The notes: generated from the sequence alone by a model not told the origin. A DNA stretch of 54,956 nt from Priapulus caudatus (GCF_000485595.1 NW_014577308.1:67507-122462); one strand, 5' to 3'. Positions 22,146-33,737 are shown, numbered from the stretch's first letter. Translations and numbers: made by a program.

Positions 22146-23340
22146 TTAGCTCATCTGACATAGTCAGATGCAGCTTGTAGAATCGCATGATCGTCCGTCC
22201 GTCCATCCGTCCGTCCGTGCGAGCGTCCGTCCGTCCGTCCGTCCGCCGTCCGTCAACAGTTGGGCACAAATTCTTAACGCTCGACGTACGGTCACGATAT
22301 TCGGGACGTGGGGGGGGGGTAATCCGAAACGAGTTGGGATGTCGAAGCTGGGGGTCAAAGGTCAAAGGGCAAGAGGTGTAAAAGAAGGGGGAACATTCAC
22401 TCCTTAACTTAAGTATAGGGAGGAAATGCAGAATTGCGCACAAATCTAAACGCTCGACCTAGGCTCGTGATAGTTGGTGTATAGAATCATGGTAGGAAAA
22501 GCCATCACTGTGCCGAAATTGGAGGTCACAGGTCAAAGGTCAATGGGCACAGGGCAGATTTTAGACATTTTCTGAGGACATGGTCTGATGGAGCGATTGA
22601 AAAACATTTTTGTTTCAGCGGTGACCTAGCATTTTTATGGCATTATTGAAAGGACCATGAAATCTACTTTCTGCTGACATGCGAAGAGTAAGTGTCAGAT
22701 AACCTTTTGACCCTCAAGAAGGAGGGTTAAACATGGATTTGTTGACTGTCTGTTAGAAAGAATTTGACTGCCGGGTTTGCTAGTAGAATCTATACATGCC
22801 TGGATGTATGAGGCTACAATGTCACATTGAAATTTCCAAAGCTAAATTTGGTTAAAGAAGGTTTATGCTCCTTAAATCGTATAATTTCTATGGCATTCTG
22901 TACTGTCAGTATGTTACATGTAACGTATGCCACTGCCAGTGGCTACTGCCAGTGCATGTGTTGGTGGTACTGTGTAGTTTTTGCCTGCCTTAATTGTTAC
23001 AGGTGGCAGCTCTCTATTGCAGCCTGTAGGCTTGCGTAGGTAAATGGATGAGTGCTTACCTATTTCTGTCTAGCAAATAGTTGTTGCTACTACGTATGAT
23101 GGGAGCTTCCATCTTTAATCTGAAGACACTTAAACGTACGCGCCATCTCGTGGCAACTTTCATAACGATCCAACGAACATTCCTTTGAGAAGGTTCCTGA
23201 TACCATCCCTGTGCATTCCACTGTTTCGGCGTGTATGTGAACACATTTGGGACTAACAGGGTTTACTAGAATCCCACCACTCCACCACAGAGTCACCGCA
23301 GTAGACGTTAGATGAGCGCTGTCGCTCCGCGGCACTTGTT
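22146..23340 (+). mobile_element. CTCATCTGAC-family repeat, cleanest full copy
   Basis: Begins TTTTAGCTCATCTGACATAG with a CATCTGAC/GTCAGATG hairpin, then a CGTCCGTCC run, CAACAGTTGGGCACAAA, and ends near GCGGCACTTGTT. Other copies: 12330-14090, 18006-18455 (minus), 28333-28925 and the fragment 4437-4484. No long open frame, so it is non-autonomous. Confidence 0.8.
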
Positions 23341-23728
23341 TATATTTTGGTGAGGGTTATATTGGGACAAACAATCAGACCAATCAGAGCGAGTCTATCA
23401 GGCCTCCTGCAGCGCCACAGATACAAGCGAGAACCTGGGGCTATTGTAAGACTCGCTCTGATTGGTCTGATTGTTTGTAAATGGCCGACGTAATTTACTA
23501 AAGTTAATGAAGCAAGGTTTATGAAAAACAATCTTTCAAGAAGTAAATAACGATTGAAGTGAATGTATACACATATCAGTAGCAAGGTAAAGCCATGTAG
23601 AAGGGAACGATTTTTTTCGCGCCAATAGCGGCGTACGGGCCGCATTCGCAGCGCATGCATTTTGCATGCGATCTCACGAAATTTCAATGAACCCTGTTCT
23701 GTCCCAATATAACCCTCACCAAAATATA
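23341..23728. mobile_element. Foldback/MITE-like unit, 388 bp
   Basis: TATATTTTGGTGAGGGTTAT at the left is repeated inverted at the right (ends 23728). A second inverted pair inside, ACAATCAGACCAATCAGAGC, lies at 23370-23395 and 23451-23477. Nothing coding. Confidence 0.75.
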
Positions 23729-24172
23729 AAAAAGGTTATGTTGGACAGAATTATTCGGTCTAGGGAGTCGCCTACGCCTACTCCCTAACCCGAACCCTAA
23801 CCCTAATCCTAACCATATCAAATAGTGACCGTACGGTCCGGTGTACCCAGGGTACGTTCCAGCAGTACCCTAGGGGACATAGACCCTATGCCCTATGACT
23901 ATGAGCATTAATATTAGTATAATATTAGTAACGCTGATAGGGTCTATGTCCCCCAGGGTACTGCCGGAACGTACCCTGGTACTAAATACTACTATCTAAT
24001 ATGCCGGACCGTACCTCGCCTACTCCACTAACGAGTCTAGGGAGTCGCCTACGCCTACTCCCTAACCCTAACCCTAACCCTGACCCTAACTCTAACCCTA
24101 ACCCTAACACTAACCCTAACAATATCAGCTAGAAAGTTACCAGGGTACGTTCCGGTATGCCGGACCGTACCC

Positions 24173-25691
24173 AACACAGGAACTTGAAGCGTTTCAACTG
24201 TAAACACACGCCGCCGCCATTGCGCGCACACTGACACATAAATATATGGCCGAGGCTATTCGCCCGACCGTCGGGCCAATAGGGTATTCTTTCTATTCGC
24301 CCGACCGTCGGGCCAATAGGGAATTCTGGCTATTCGCCCGACCGCAAAATTTTTTTTTACAAACTGAAGGATTTAGCGCCTTCTGATTGGCTGCTTCGAT
24401 TTGCTTTGACTGAAGAAAACGCAGCCGGCTAAAGGGTGGTAGGATATGTTTACGTATAGGCACTTCTAATTTTAACAATATTTTTACGATCTATTAAAGA
24501 ATGATGCAAAAACCCTAAAAAGTGCCCTAACCCTAATAGCTATAGATAAGTACAAGTTTTCTGATGTATTTTCCATAAAAAAGCATATTTTACTCATTAA
24601 TATAACATATTAATATTACTATAAATGCAATTATTGTCGCAGTGTTGCAAATAGATAGACGCTGCCGGGAGCGACGATATTTCTAGCAAGGCAATACACC
24701 TACCTGATCCCAACGCTACCACCGCCCTACCACAATTCCCATTGTATTAAAAAGAATGTATAATAAATTTGATTGTAAAATTAATAGTTGTTATTAAGAA
24801 TGCTTGTAAATAAAATCAGTGGTAAGTATTTGGTTAATTGGAAGAAAATGTTAAACAAATAAAAAATAGAAAAATACAGAAAACAGCGGAAAATAATTAA
24901 AACAAAACAGATTGGATGCGATCCACCGACCTTGTTCGATACTTGCATTCTGCCGCTGTATACCTACGCTATTTACGACATATGTATGTGAGAAGTTTTG
25001 GATGTGTGCTATGGTTAGGATCGACTCCACGTTAGCAGTGTATTTACTCTTACGCATTGATTCCTATATAATAAATATAATCAGGAGTAAGGATAATATA
25101 TATTTATCTTATCCTGATATTATAGAGATCAGTGGTCTTACTGCTACGTAAAATAAATATTTCGCGTTTGCCGTTCGAACTGAGTATCTATGTTCTATCT
25201 TTTTTATGCCCGGACTGTCGGGTCTATAAGAAAACGTGTTCTATTACGCCGACCGTCGGGCCAATAGTCAGCTTATATAAAATATAGCAGGTGAGAAAGA
25301 GGCGACTGCGCACCGGATGTTGACGAACTTCGCCGCCTTAACACATGGGCGAAAGTATCGTTACCATCCGTGGCGCAGTAAGCTAGCGGAAACGCGAGAA
25401 TTTCGTCATCTTTGTGTGATTTCGCGGTGACAGACAGCTGCGGTTACCGACAGAGACATTGTTTTATGAACAAGTGAACACTGTCTTGAAGGAGAAACAA
25501 AGATGGAAGCATGTTGGATGTGTATTTGTGTTGAAATCGTGAGAAAATGCAGCGAGCGTCGACGCGAATTTTTGCGGATCAGCGCTTTCTCACCTGTCTA
25601 GGATATTATAGTATTAGTTTAGTTGTCAGCTAAGTGTGTGCGCAAATGGCGGCGGCGTGTGTTTACAGTGAAACGCTTTCAAGTGCCTGTG
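24173..25691. mobile_element. 1.52-kb nested element with ~47-bp terminal inverted repeats
   Basis: CACAGGAACTTGAAGCGTTT ... CACACGCCGCCGCCAT at the left matches the inverted right end (25640-25690). GTACCC occurs on both sides (24167-24172 and 25692-25697) as a possible 6-bp duplication. Inside are palindromes GCCCGACCGTCGGGC at 24262-24276 and 24299-24313 and degenerate ones at about 25205-25265. No transposase frame. Confidence 0.75.
25082..25116. mobile_element. CARGAG palindromic mini-element, 35 bp
   Basis: CAGGAGTAAGGATAATATA folds onto TATTTATCTTATCCTG. Flanks ATATAAT and ATATTAT agree at 6 of 7 positions. It sits inside the nested element at 24173-25691, so it inserted after or with it. 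Confidence 0.6.
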
Positions 25692-27602
25692 GTACCCAGG
25701 GTACGTTCAGGCAGTACCCTGGGGGACATAGACCCTATCAGAATTAGTAACAACTAGCCAACTAACTAAACAAATGGTGTGTAAACATGGGTGTGTAAAC
25801 GCTACTTTGAGCGTAAATACTGCCCAAGGGCCAAGTTACGGAAAATATCATTCATCCAGCACGAAAACACCGGCTCGTCGACCATCATCGCAGAGTTATC
25901 TGCAGACGACTCACTCCCATCGATATCACCAACTACACAAATTCTAGCATCGTCATACTCATACAGCAGAACCACTCTTTACACACTTCCAAGTCATCGT
26001 CTTCCACAGTGCAACAAAGTCATCGTATCTCAGTCCATTTCGCTAATCACCACGGAAGCGGATGTTCGCAAATGTGACGTCACACTGTAAGCGTTTCCGG
26101 AATTACGATTTTTAAAATACGAAGTCAGAACCCCGACATTATTCGTAAATAACACATCAAAAACGCAGGAAAAATTATTAGTTGTTAAAATATAATATAT
26201 AAACGGTATTTATCTGAGTCGAAATATGCAATATGTAGCTATTATTTAACTGCGCAACTTGAAACTTTAATACTTATTGTATTTCATTATATTTTATTGT
26301 TTTATTATTTATCATTTATTTATTTATTTATTCAATTCATCAATTATTAATAATTAATTTTATCTTACTTTATTTAATTCATTTATTCACTCATTGATTT
26401 TATTTCATTGATTTATTTTATTATGGAGTATAAGATTAATTGATTAATATATTTATTTAGCCTACAGATTTAATCTAAGCTTATGAGATATCTCATCGTT
26501 AATCAGGTTTAGGTAATCAGGAGAGACATGATACAAGATGCGTGGCACAGCTCTTGCTGTGATCCTGAGCGCTGCGCCGTGATGAGAACGCGCAAGTTCC
26601 GTGGATATCGCGCACGCGATCCGCGCGGATGTTCAAGTATGAAGCCGCTGTCCGCAGTGGAGACAGTGCGCCAAAACTTCGAGCGCCCGGCGCACGTCTC
26701 CACAGCGGCGTCAAAGCGGATGGTCTGTAAGCTTTTTAGATAGAATGACAATGATTATATGGACGATATTCTAAGAAATTTGAAATTATAAACAGTAAAA
26801 AAATCGCTCAGTCATGCTCCAGATTAGCCACAAGTTCCATCTTCGCTTAAACCACACATTGGCTACTTTCCTACGACGACGTGTAACAGTAGGACAAGCC
26901 TGCGTGCAGAAGATTCAGAGATTCAAGATTCAAATAATCTTATCTTGTGACATAAGACATAATTTACATTCAGTATACAACGATACATATTAGAATGAAA
27001 GGTCACAATACAGTAATGTGATAGATATAGGCACGGGGTGCGAAAGACCTCTTAGCGTCATCACAAGTCTGCCACCCCTAAAAAACAAAAATATTATATA
27101 TTAAAACAGCACGCTTGAATCATATAATGACTACGAGGTTCAAGTTAATAAAGCTATTAATTACGATTAAGATCTATCTAGGTATACAAGAATCGACAAA
27201 TATACACCAACGTTGGTAGTACGTAGGATGCAAAGTTCAAAGGTTGATTTTGATTTGAGTATTAAATAAAAGTATTTATAGCAGTGGTGAATTAGATGAG
27301 AAAAAAATAAATAAATTATACTAAGTAGATAATATACTCATATATTATCAGGCACACGTTCATAAACATAGCTTACAAAGTTCATAAATTAATGTACAGC
27401 ATATAACAACATCCAACTAGACGTTATAACAATACATAGGTTATCAGTACTACAACTTCTACCAATATTAAGAGTACAGGCAGACAAAAGTTCAAGGTAT
27501 TTGAAATACTATAATAGTTGCTAATAAGCTGATTTAATAAGATAAAAATATTGAATTTGGAAGGGTAAACTCTTTATATATACAGGAATGTGCAATATGG
27601 AC

Positions 27603-27620
27603 GCTCCAGTCTATATTATC
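27603..27620 (-). mobile_element. Solitary CAGGAGTAAG-element arm
   Basis: TATATTATCTTACTCCTG is the reverse complement of the terminus of 21271-21359 and 19443-20249. No inverted partner within 200 bp. Confidence 0.45.
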
Positions 27621-28194
27621 TTACTCCTGATATAACTAGATAGTCTATATATAGATAGATGGTACCACTCTCATGGTGGCTCAGCTCACTGCGAGTTGCT
27701 GTGTCAAACTGATGCACCATCACAGAAAAAACACAATCCACGACAGTGACGACATTACCTGGAATATGAATACGTTGTACTGATATCGCCGCGTTTACCG
27801 AATACTCTGTAATTACGTCGGAACCTGGGGCGCGAAAGAATCTTTACCCCCTTATTTATTTTCATGAGCTCCCGAGCTATTGCCCTTGCTATATGTCATT
27901 ACTGATACGCGATAAATGTAGGGAATCAACATTTAAGAGATACAGTAAAACTCGAATAAGTCGACACTTTTGGCACCAGCATATTTGTGTCGACTTGCGA
28001 AAATGACGACATACGCGTAAGTCATCATTTTGTCAACTTATACGTAGGGCTCCCTGCCCAGGCACCCGTCACCCCTACGCAGTCATAAACATACTCCACA
28101 CACGACGTCAGTTCGAACCACATACATAGCAGACATGAAACAATAGGGTCCGTACATCATTCAACACATTGGTTTCGCATCGAAATTGATTACA

Positions 28195-28332
28195 CGTTTG
28201 GACATTGCAGGACATTTGCGGTGCACGTCTGCCAAATTTTCTTGGAACACTTGCTGAAAAAATACGGCAATTCCGCGATGCCGTACTAGTTAGTATAGCA
28301 GAATTTTCAGGGAGTCACGCGGACTCCTGCAT
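28195..28332 (-). mobile_element. Fragment related to the 39174-39449 element
   Basis: Reverse complement resembles 39225-39335: GACTCCCTGAAAATTCTGC, TACCGTATTTTTT and the AAATTTGACAGACGTGC region are shared. Degenerate, no open frame. Confidence 0.6.
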
Positions 28333-28925
28333 TTTTAGCTCATCTGACGTAGTCAGATGCAGCTTGTAGCATCGCATGATCATCCGTCCGTGCGTCCGTC
28401 AACAGTTGGGCACAAATCTTAACTGCTCGACGTACGGTCACGATATTCGGGACCTGGGGGGGGGGGGGTAATCCGAAAACGAGTTGGGATGTTGAAGCTG
28501 GGGGTCAAAGGTCAAAGGTCAAGAGGTGTAAAAGAAGGGGAACATTCCATCCTTAACTTAAGGGATAGGGAGGAAATGCAGAATTGCGGCACAAATCTAA
28601 ACGGCTCGACCTAGGCTCGTGATAGTCGGTGTATAGCATCATGGTAGGAAAAGCCATCACTGTGCCGAAATTGGAGGTCACAGGATAAAGGTCAATGGGG
28701 CACAGGGCAGATTTTAGACATTTTCTGAGGACATGGTCTGACGGAGCGATTGAAAAACTGTTTTGTTTCAGCGTTGACCTATTTTTTTGGCTTTATTGAA
28801 AGTGACACTTACTCTTTGCATGTCAGCAGAAAGTACATTTCATGGTGGATAACCTTTTGACCCTCAAGAGGAGGGTTGAACATGGATTTGTTTAGGGCCT
28901 ACTGTTAGAAAGAATTTGACTCTGC
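28333..28925 (+). mobile_element. CTCATCTGAC-family repeat, 5' half, with an inverted 44-bp segment
   Basis: Follows 22146-22770 closely, then stops after GAAAGAATTTGACT. The segment 28803-28846 is the reverse complement of 22654-22697 with two mismatches, while the sequence on both sides is collinear. Confidence 0.8.
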
Positions 28926-29668
28926 CAGATCAGCCATTCTCTTTCACATGTCTTTATGCATGATAGCAATGCACTCCACTGGCAGCTGCAGATAGCAGCA
29001 AGCCTTGCAATAATATAGTTGTAAACAAATTGTTTACTGTGGTTGGCACGGCAACAAGCGTGAAGCGCCTGTATCCTAAACTTCTGCAGTGCATAATTCA
29101 CTGTAGGGGGCTTATATTGAGCCATGAATGGGTGGGACGATGTATAGAATGACAAATAGACTAGTAGAAGGGATAGAGCCTGTCTGCATGTAGTGCAGAA
29201 TTGAATAGAATAAAGGCAATATCATGCCACGATACTATATGAGACCTACAAATTAACTGTGATATGTTTTCGTTTATAGGGAAGGTCTGGCTCTGTATTT
29301 AACTACCTTTTGTGCATGGGGAAAGATATGGCCCAGTTGTCATTGCTGTGGTCCAGTGAGTGTAAATAGCAAAATGGAAGATAAATGTCGGTTTCACCTC
29401 CCCCTTCCCTAGTCCTCCTCCCTAGAAACGCACACGTCCATCCACCCAGGTCGTGGCAAGGTTAGACAGGTTGAGTGCACATAAACATGGCATGTGTTAG
29501 TGCTGACACGCAATGGAAGTGAGCCAACCCGTGATTTTCGTTGCATGAAATATCACAAGAAAGCAGATTTACTATTAAGTATTTACATCCTCGCTCTACA
29601 TTTATCGCAACTCGGAAGAATATTATATTCTGTAACAGTAGGTGTTGTTCGTTTTAGGCAACATCTAG

Positions 29669-29784
29669 TCAGAGCGTTCCGGGATCACTCTCCACAGGGT
29701 CTGGCTCCACACACAATCCGTCTCTGCTGCACACAAAGATGGCGTCAATGACGGAATCAATCGAGGATGACCCAGCTTGTATGG
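29669..29784 (+). CDS. Trio: Trio exon: Ser/Thr-rich linker between PH and SH3
   Basis: Reads (T)QSVPGSLSTGSGSTHNPSL then LHTKMASMTESIEDDPACM plus G. It takes up the AC left by 15297 and delivers one base to 31586 (ATG G|GA GGG), and this is the only exon I found that reconciles those phases. Donor GTACGC. The acceptor chosen is ACATCTAG at 29667-29668. An alternative pairing, donor 15302 with acceptor TTTTAG at 29656-29657, is also in frame and would add Tyr-Ala-Thr-Ser-Ser. The linker of Trio/Kalirin is similarly Ser-rich and poorly conserved. Confidence 0.65.
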
Positions 29785-30064
29785 GTACGCTCGTCCTAAT
29801 TGTTTTGTTCGCAGCAGCTGAGTCTGACGTCTGCACTATGCCGCAACAAAAGCAGTTGATGACAGCCTCGCCGTATCAGCGTGGCGAATCATTTTACGCC
29901 GTACGTCCGCGCACATGAGAAATTCTTTGCGTCTGGCAGCGAGCTTTGGTCTCGGCAGCAACATCGAGCCAATGAAATCGTGCGAGGTTATTGCGTTCGT
30001 CGTCTGTTCGGAGCCTATTCGATGCGATGATATTCCTAGTCAAATCAACCTGCAACCGTTTGAA

Positions 30065-30138
30065 GCTCTCTCTCACTCGCTCTCTCTTCCTCTCTTCCTC
30101 TCTCCCTTTCTCTCTCTCCCTCTCTCCCTCTTTCTCTC

Positions 30139-30185
<47 letters not shown>

Positions 30186-30190
30186 ATCTG
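30065..30190 (+). repeat. (CT)n/(CTTT)n microsatellite
   Basis: CT, CCCT and CTTT repeats in the linker intron. The frames through it are low complexity. The rest of 29785-31044 shows no gene. Confidence 0.8.
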
Positions 30191-31044
30191 TCAAAAACAT
30201 TCTTTCCCCGTAAGGGTTTTTTAATATAAAAGCATTGTGCCATATATCAGTTACCAGCACTGTTAGGTAGATTCGTTACAAAGACTGCTAGAGAAGTCTG
30301 TTACTGTTATTTTTACATAAATAGGTTACCTCGATTCTAACTTCTAAGGTGAATCGGTCACTATTAGCTTGAACATACGTATACATGTGTTCGTCCTGTT
30401 AATTATTTATGATTATTATTTATTATTCCTGTTAATGATTGAACAATTCTATATTATGTATAAGTATTATATATGTTTATGATTATGTAAAATTCAGTTT
30501 CTACAAGTGATGGGAAAAATCGGTTACTATTTAACGGATGTCAGTGACTATGTTTATAAGGAAAGTTGCTTACTGTAGGTATAATTGGAGCCATGCACTC
30601 ACTATATATTGAAGACAACTCGCTATATTATTGGAGACATTCGGTTTCTATGGCAACAGTGCCGTGATGTATATTTTGTCTGTTAAATGTTAATTATGTC
30701 TCGTGTACGAAGTCTTTATTGCCTTCCAGCATGGTCTCAGTAACACAATTCGTAAAGATGACATTTTATTGGCCCTGTATAATATGTTGCCACCTGTACT
30801 TGGGGCAGATGTAATTATCTATCTAATTCATCATACGTGTATCATACGTCACCCGAAGACGTCGGTGCATTGTAGCCTAAGGACACTGTTCGGACACTGT
30901 AGCGTACGTGTGCACTGATTGGCGTGTCTTGTGTGTATGTGTGTGCGTGCGTGGGTGAGTGCAAACGTGTGTGGGTGCGTGTATACGTGCGTGTGTCGGT
31001 GTGTTTGTTCAGTGTTAGAAATAGAAATAGCAGCTCATTTCCCT

Positions 31045-31432
31045 GCGTGACTTTTATTCCCACTCAGATAGTGGCATTAATTTGCATAAGCGGCGCTGAT
31101 TGGCTCTTGCCATGGCGCTAAACAAAGGCGCCGATTGGCTCGATTTGACACTTTTACCGTTAATTCTATAACAGTGAACTCATAATGGAAAAGCTTTGTC
31201 AATGCACAGCAAGAAAGCTGACTATCCAGCTTTAAATGTAAGTTTCATTACGGATTTTCATGAATAACAACGAGAGCAATAGCACATACTGTATATAGTA
31301 TGATACTGTATACTGTAAGACTGTGATAATGGGCTCATAAATCTTCACAACTCACCGCGCGCGAAACCGCCAGCCAATCAGCGCTGCTTATGCAAATTAA
31401 TGCCACTATCTGAGTGGGGAAAAAAATCACGC
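31045..31432. mobile_element. MITE-like inverted-repeat element, 388 bp
   Basis: The ends CCCACTCAGATAGTGGCATT ... TTAATTTGCATAAGC (31058-31100) recur inverted at 31376-31420 with few differences. Each arm holds an ATTTGCAT octamer and ATTGG/CCAAT boxes. No target duplication identified. It ends 153 bp before the next Trio exon. Confidence 0.75.
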
Positions 31433-31585
31433 ATCTGGGACTGGTAACTGTTGAGCAGGACTGACTCATTTTTCTGTTTTTTTTCCAAAAGTTTAATATA
31501 GTAGAAATAGATGTTTTCGCAATTAGGACTGTCCGGGGTTACGGACTCATTTGTAAAACTGGTGTGTGTTTGTCGTCGCATGCAG

Positions 31586-31751
31586 GAGGGCGTTCGCGCG
31601 ATCACAGGCAGAACTCGGTGCCGAGTCTCTCTGACGGCAGAAGCTCTCCCAAGGCTGGCAGGAAGAAGCTGTTTGATGTTCAGGAGTTGAAGCGGTCCCT
31701 GCGACCCAAGTCGAAGACGGACTCGGACGTGAACACTTCGACAATCGTTAA
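31586..31751 (+). CDS. Trio: Trio exon: basic linker before SH3
   Basis: Starts with GA completing a split codon: (G)GRSRDHRQNSVPSLSDGRSS, PKAGRKKLFDVQELKRSLRP, KSKTDSDVNTSTIVK/N. It is rich in Ser, Lys and Arg and probably disordered. Acceptor TCGCATGCAG, donor GTAAGT. Ends with AA for a split Asn. Confidence 0.85.
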
Positions 31752-31839
31752 GTAAGTGTCTCGGAGATGCTACTCGCATTCACCATCTATCTTCCATCTA
31801 TCATCATCTAATGCTATTTACCGACAGCCCTGTGCGCAG

Positions 31840-32009
31840 AAGGTGCGTGTGCGTGCGTATGTGTCGGTGCGTGCGTGTGTGTGTCTGTGCGCATGTGTGT
31901 CTGTGCGCGCGTGCTCACGTGCCTGTGAATGCGTGCGTACGTGTGTGTACATAATTAAGGAGTGGTGCGTGCACGCATGCACACGTGTGTGTACATAATG
32001 AAGGAAGAG

Positions 32010-32044
<35 letters not shown>
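31840..32044 (+). repeat. (GTGC/GTGT)n alternating purine-pyrimidine repeat
   Basis: GTGCGTGC and GTGTGT repeats in the intron right after the linker exon, including ten uninterrupted GTGC units ending at 32043. Confidence 0.8.
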
Positions 32045-32146
32045 TTATTTATATTTGTACGGATAACCCAGCCGTGTTCATGTGCAGATGTGTTAGCGTA
32101 AATGTGTGCGTGTTATTGTAGTGAGATGTACAGCATTGTATCTAGT

Positions 32147-32326
32147 CACTGCACTACTGGTCCCTGCTTTATCACGACAGGTGGGGAACCACGAAAATGT
32201 CCCGATTAAGCAGTGAACTCATTACAACGTGCATAAGGACTTTTGTTTAAAATCGAGTCTTTTGGTTTGTCGTTTAAGCGATGCGTCTGTTTATGCAAGG
32301 GCTGCTAAAGCGGGGAGCACTGTATT
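32147..32326. mobile_element. Degenerate Tigger/pogo-like MITE
   Basis: The left side ACTGGTCCCTGCTTTATCACG resembles the inverted right end ACAGTGCTCCCCGCTTTAGC, in the style of pogo-family termini with long CCCGCTTTA motifs. Strongly diverged, no open frame. Confidence 0.45.
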
Positions 32327-33631
32327 GACATATTTAATATGGTAGCGAGCAAGTAAGACGGCTCACAAGAGCTTGAGAAAACAACGCGAAAATAGAAGTG
32401 GTAGTTTGTCACTCATATGCCCAGAGTTCGTGACAACTTGGCACCACTGAATCACAGTAATGCTCCAAGCTACAGTAGTTGTCAGAAGAATGGAAACAGT
32501 AGCGCTGCCTGTTGCCATCTGCGGGCAGCCGTCCATCAATACCCGGTTAGGCCTTGGTCAAACCTGGGAAATAGCAGCATTAGTGCTGAGTGGGCTAGGA
32601 TCAATAGACACGGCGGCTGCAACAGGAGCTGAGCTGTGATTACGTTGAGCTGACTTGGTCGCGTGGCGGCGTTGCCAACATTTATTTACGCGAGCGCTCC
32701 TTCCGCTGCGTTTCTCTTCAGCGTGGCAGCATCCTAATCACCGCTGAAATGTCATCACGTTCGAATTACGATTGACGGCTGCATGCACGCACGTACACAC
32801 GTGCATACGTATAGGCGCACGCATGAGCACATTACAAGCTGTCGGCACGCATTATAATAACCTAACATGGACAACTACAGGGTTGATGAGGTCACGTTGA
32901 TGTTCTGCGGGTACTAAACCAAACAGCATTCCTGAATTTACTATAAAAACGTTTTGCAAACATTTAATGAGGTAATCGTGAAAATTATATATGCACGTGC
33001 GCACGTTTGTCGCAAATTCCAAAGGTTTGTCGAGCTTCAATTTTTCAGCAAACAACCTTTTCACTGACTGGTGATGCGTTTCACTATTCACTTGTTTTAA
33101 AAAACTGTCTTATCACTTGTCTACACACCTACAACAGTGTTAATGTCATATATATATGGGGTATAGTGGGAAATTACATGGTGTAGTGTATATTTGCAAG
33201 TGAGTGAAAAAGCAGATTTGATGTTTGCAGAGAGGAATTTTATTTCATTAAATGAATACTCTCAATGGCTTCACCCAACAAACAAATGCATTGATGACAG
33301 TGGCCTCTGTTGGTAATGATGTATTAAGGAAAATGATCCTTAATTAATCGAATTAATCCCTTCTCTGAATTCCATCTGGTTGTGGGTTTATTGCGAAAAC
33401 AACAAAATGTGCTCACTAATTATGTATGAATAGTAGGTGTCTGGCGAGACCTTTTATTCCTCAGTAGGAGCTATGTAGATTATTTACTAATTATAAGTAA
33501 ATACTGTGCAGCATTTCTCAGAATTTAATGGAAAATGTGGCATTATCAACTTTAAGTTTAAAACCAAAATAAGTTTAACAGGCTTCTGTATAAATTAAAA
33601 GGCTCTGTGTAATTTATTTTACCGTTTTTAG

Positions 33632-33737
33632 TACTCACAGTGTACCAGACCTGGTTCACAATGCTGCAGAGGTATCACCTGCAAGGGTGAAGCGTCATTC
33701 AGCCACAGACTGTGATTTTGTTAATCCTAACCCAGCA
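33632..33737 (+). CDS. Trio: Trio exon: linker immediately before SH3
   Basis: (N)THSVPDLVHNAAEVSPARVK then RHSATDCDFVNPNPA. Acceptor TTTTTAG, donor GTAAGT. Phase 1 base in, phase 0 out. No domain. Confidence 0.85.

Larger units (their letters stand above)
22114..23762. mobile_element. 1.65-kb nested insertion with 9-bp target duplication
   Basis: The inverted ends TAGACCGAATAGTTCTGTCC and TAGACCGAATAATTCTGTCC are flanked by perfect GGGAGTCGC repeats at 22105-22113 and 23763-23771. The cargo is one CTCATCTGAC-family repeat (22146-23340) and one foldback unit (23341-23728). The 9-bp duplication again suggests Mutator-type insertion. No transposase frame is visible. Confidence 0.8.
22008..23906. 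mobile_element. TTAGGG-cored hairpin element split by a nested insertion
   Basis: The left arm starts GCTGAAAGGGTCTATGTCCC at 22008. After the insertion at 22114-23762 the element resumes with CTACGCCTACTCCCTAACCC, a CCCTAA core and the right arm, ending GGGGACATAGACCC and a few extra bases to 23906. The flanks ATTACTATT and ATTAATATT match at 8 of 9 positions. Confidence 0.7.
23933..25742. mobile_element. TTAGGG-cored hairpin element split by a 1.5-kb insertion
   Basis: The left terminus is GCTGATAGGGTCTATG, the CCCTAA core is at 24059-24120, and the right arm breaks at GTACCC (24172). The missing outer right arm is found at 25692-25742, ending CCCTATCAG. Perfect 9-bp direct repeats ATTAGTAAC lie at 23924-23932 and 25743-25751, so the two halves belong to one insertion event. 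Confidence 0.85.
15298..29668 (+). other. 14.4-kb transposon-rich intron
   Basis: The largest intron in the window. It separates the PH exon from the linker exon and holds most of the mobile elements listed here, one minisatellite and the assembly gap. I found no host coding exon inside. Stretches without a listed feature (about 16150-17500, 20250-21260, 25760-27940) are AT-rich unique-looking sequence with only short open frames. A GC-rich island at 26540-26730 contains an imperfect inverted repeat. Confidence 0.7.

Noticed and set aside
25791-26090. 99-residue plus-strand frame after a telomere-cored element
   Set aside because: No domain, no splice context and composition like the surroundings; too weak to call.
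31378-31779. 133-residue minus-strand frame
   Set aside because: It is antisense to the verified Trio linker exon and a MITE arm.
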